From: Candidatus Nomurabacteria bacterium RIFCSPHIGHO2_01_FULL_39_10
GTDB taxonomy: Bacteria > Patescibacteriota > Minisyncoccia > Phycocordibacterales > UBA9973
NCBI GenBank assembly: GCA_001786805.1
Contig: MFTJ01000010.1
Coordinates: forward strand, 12,376 to 17,740
DNA length: 5,365 nucleotides
Direction of reading: 5' to 3'
The notes under the pieces were generated by a model that saw only the letters and a program-made list of their open reading frames with translations, searched no databases and had not been told where the DNA came from. Within the stretch, counting starts at the first letter, position 1; each line of letters opens with the position of its first letter. Both the position numbers and the translations under genes were made by a program. Positions 4,757 to 5,365 of this stretch are shown here, piece by piece.

Positions 4757-5365
4757 CTACTCTGAAACAACTCTAAATACTTCTTCCAAAGTGGTTATCC
4801 CGAGCACTGCCTGAAAAACTCCGTCTTCCAGCATCGTCATCATTCCTTCTTTTTTCGCCTGTATTTCTATTTCATCTTGAGAATCTCCCTTGATAATCAT
4901 TTCTTTGATAGTCGGCGTAACTTTCAAAACTTCGTGCATGCCTATGCGGTTTAAATATCCATCTTCGGAATCGCCGCTCTTTACCGCTTTATAAAAAGGA
5001 ATTTTTTCCCAGATATCCTGCGGACCTATGATATTTTCATTTTTCAGTAAAAGCAACATTCTGTCCAAATCAATAACTTTGCCCATGTTTTTTATTTCAG
5101 CGGGAGACAAAAAATATTTTTCTTTGCTGGGGGTAAGCTTGCGCACCAATCTTTGCGCGATAATAGTTTTAACTGTCGCGGTTATTAAAAAAGGCTCCAC
5201 TCCCATATCTATCAGTCTTGGTATCGCGCCAGCCGCCGAATTTGTATGAATCGTAGAAAGAACCAGATGCCCCGTCAGTGAAGCGTTTACGGCAAGTCCG
5301 GCAGTTTCTCCATCACGAATCTCACCGACCATTATAATATCGGGGTCTTGACGCAGAAGCGAACG
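4757..5365 (-). CDS. pilB: Type IV pilus extension ATPase PilB/GspE, C-terminal part (5' end beyond window)
   Basis: This is the C-terminal 202 residues of a secretion-superfamily hexameric ATPase that hydrolyses ATP in the cytoplasm to drive pilin polymerisation through the PilC platform. The frame is open to the window edge, so the first internal ATG (5332) is not the start. Visible in fragment numbering: the Walker B stretch QDPDIIMVGEIRDGETA (6-22), the His-box TGHLVLSTIHTN (31-42), RLIDMGVEPFLI (50-61), QRLVRKL (71-77), IGMHEVLK (141-148), and a C-terminal GITTLEEVFRVVSE (189-202). Walker A and the N-terminal domains are off-window. In many PilB/GspE proteins a four-cysteine zinc module follows QRLVRxL; here residues 78-140 contain no cysteine, and the whole fragment has none. 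The stop is TAG, and pilC begins 46 nt downstream. A PilT-type retraction ATPase is less likely, given the GspE-like C-terminus and the pilC neighbour. The family call is firm; the extension role is inferred. Confidence 0.95.
   Translation of the reverse strand, partial: RSLLRQDPDIIMVGEIRDGETAGLAVNASLTGHLVLSTIHTNSAAGAIPRLIDMGVEPFLITATVKTIIAQRLVRKLTPSKEKYFLSPAEIKNMGKVIDLDRMLLLLKNENIIGPQDIWEKIPFYKAVKSGDSEDGYLNRIGMHEVLKVTPTIKEMIIKGDSQDEIEIQAKKEGMMTMLEDGVFQAVLGITTLEEVFRVVSE

Noticed and set aside
4711..4770. In-frame TTG start extending PilC by 20 residues into pilB
   Set aside because: The extension is encoded by the repetitive pilB-pilC spacer and the end of pilB. The family normally begins at the MLFTYKAKSKTGE position, which has an ATG at 4710.
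1..5365. CRISPR array, tRNA, rRNA, transposase or integrase
   Set aside because: No regularly spaced repeats, no tRNA-like cloverleaf, no rRNA sequence and no recombinase motif were seen on either strand.

Overview
The window comes from an AT-rich bacterial genome. It looks like a fragment of a type IV pilus (T4P) assembly operon read entirely on the minus strand, so transcription runs from base 5365 towards base 1. Protein style (a T4P ATPase without the usual zinc-binding cysteines, very short pseudopilins with GYSILELLFYIA-type N-termini, compact operon) and the absence of a Shine-Dalgarno motif at every start suggest a Patescibacteria/CPR (Parcubacteria-like) bacterium. That assignment is inference from style, not from a marker gene. 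The standard code fits: no start-to-stop frame needs UGA reassigned, and all visible stops are TAA except TAG for pilB.

Layout in transcription order: (1) C-terminal 202 residues of the extension ATPase PilB/GspE (5365-4757, 5' end off the window); (2) inner-membrane platform protein PilC/GspF (4710-3493); (3) a two-gene type II-like restriction-modification cassette, with a PD-(D/E)XK nuclease (3432-2650) and then a beta-class DNA adenine methyltransferase (2642-1473); (4) three minor pseudopilin genes of GspH/FimT, GspI/PilV and GspJ/PilW type (1463-996, 993-559, 558-13), packed with 2-nt and 0-nt gaps; (5) the first two codons of a probable further gene (6-1).

The most interesting feature is how the R-M cassette sits in the pilus operon. 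A perfect 10-bp direct repeat (GTTAATTTAT on the plus strand) lies at both junctions: one copy covers the pilC stop codon (3492-3501) and the other covers the methyltransferase stop codon just before the next pilus gene (1467-1476). Removing one repeat plus the cassette rebuilds a pilC-pseudopilin junction with a 4-nt gap, matching the tight packing of the rest of the operon. This looks like a clean insertion with target duplication. The R-M genes are visibly more AT-rich than pilB and pilC and appear to have their own promoter, an extended -10 placed so that the nuclease mRNA would be leaderless. No terminator follows the methyltransferase, so the downstream pseudopilins are probably transcribed through the R-M genes.

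Working together, PilB would power pilus extension at the PilC platform, and the minor pseudopilins would form or prime the pilus tip. The R-M pair would act separately as a restriction barrier, and its position may couple its transcription to pilus biogenesis. Other oddities are a 16-bp perfect inverted repeat inside the coding sequence for the unusually long prepilin leader of the GspJ-like protein, a nine-adenine tract inside the nuclease gene, and a small stem-loop in the pilB-pilC spacer.
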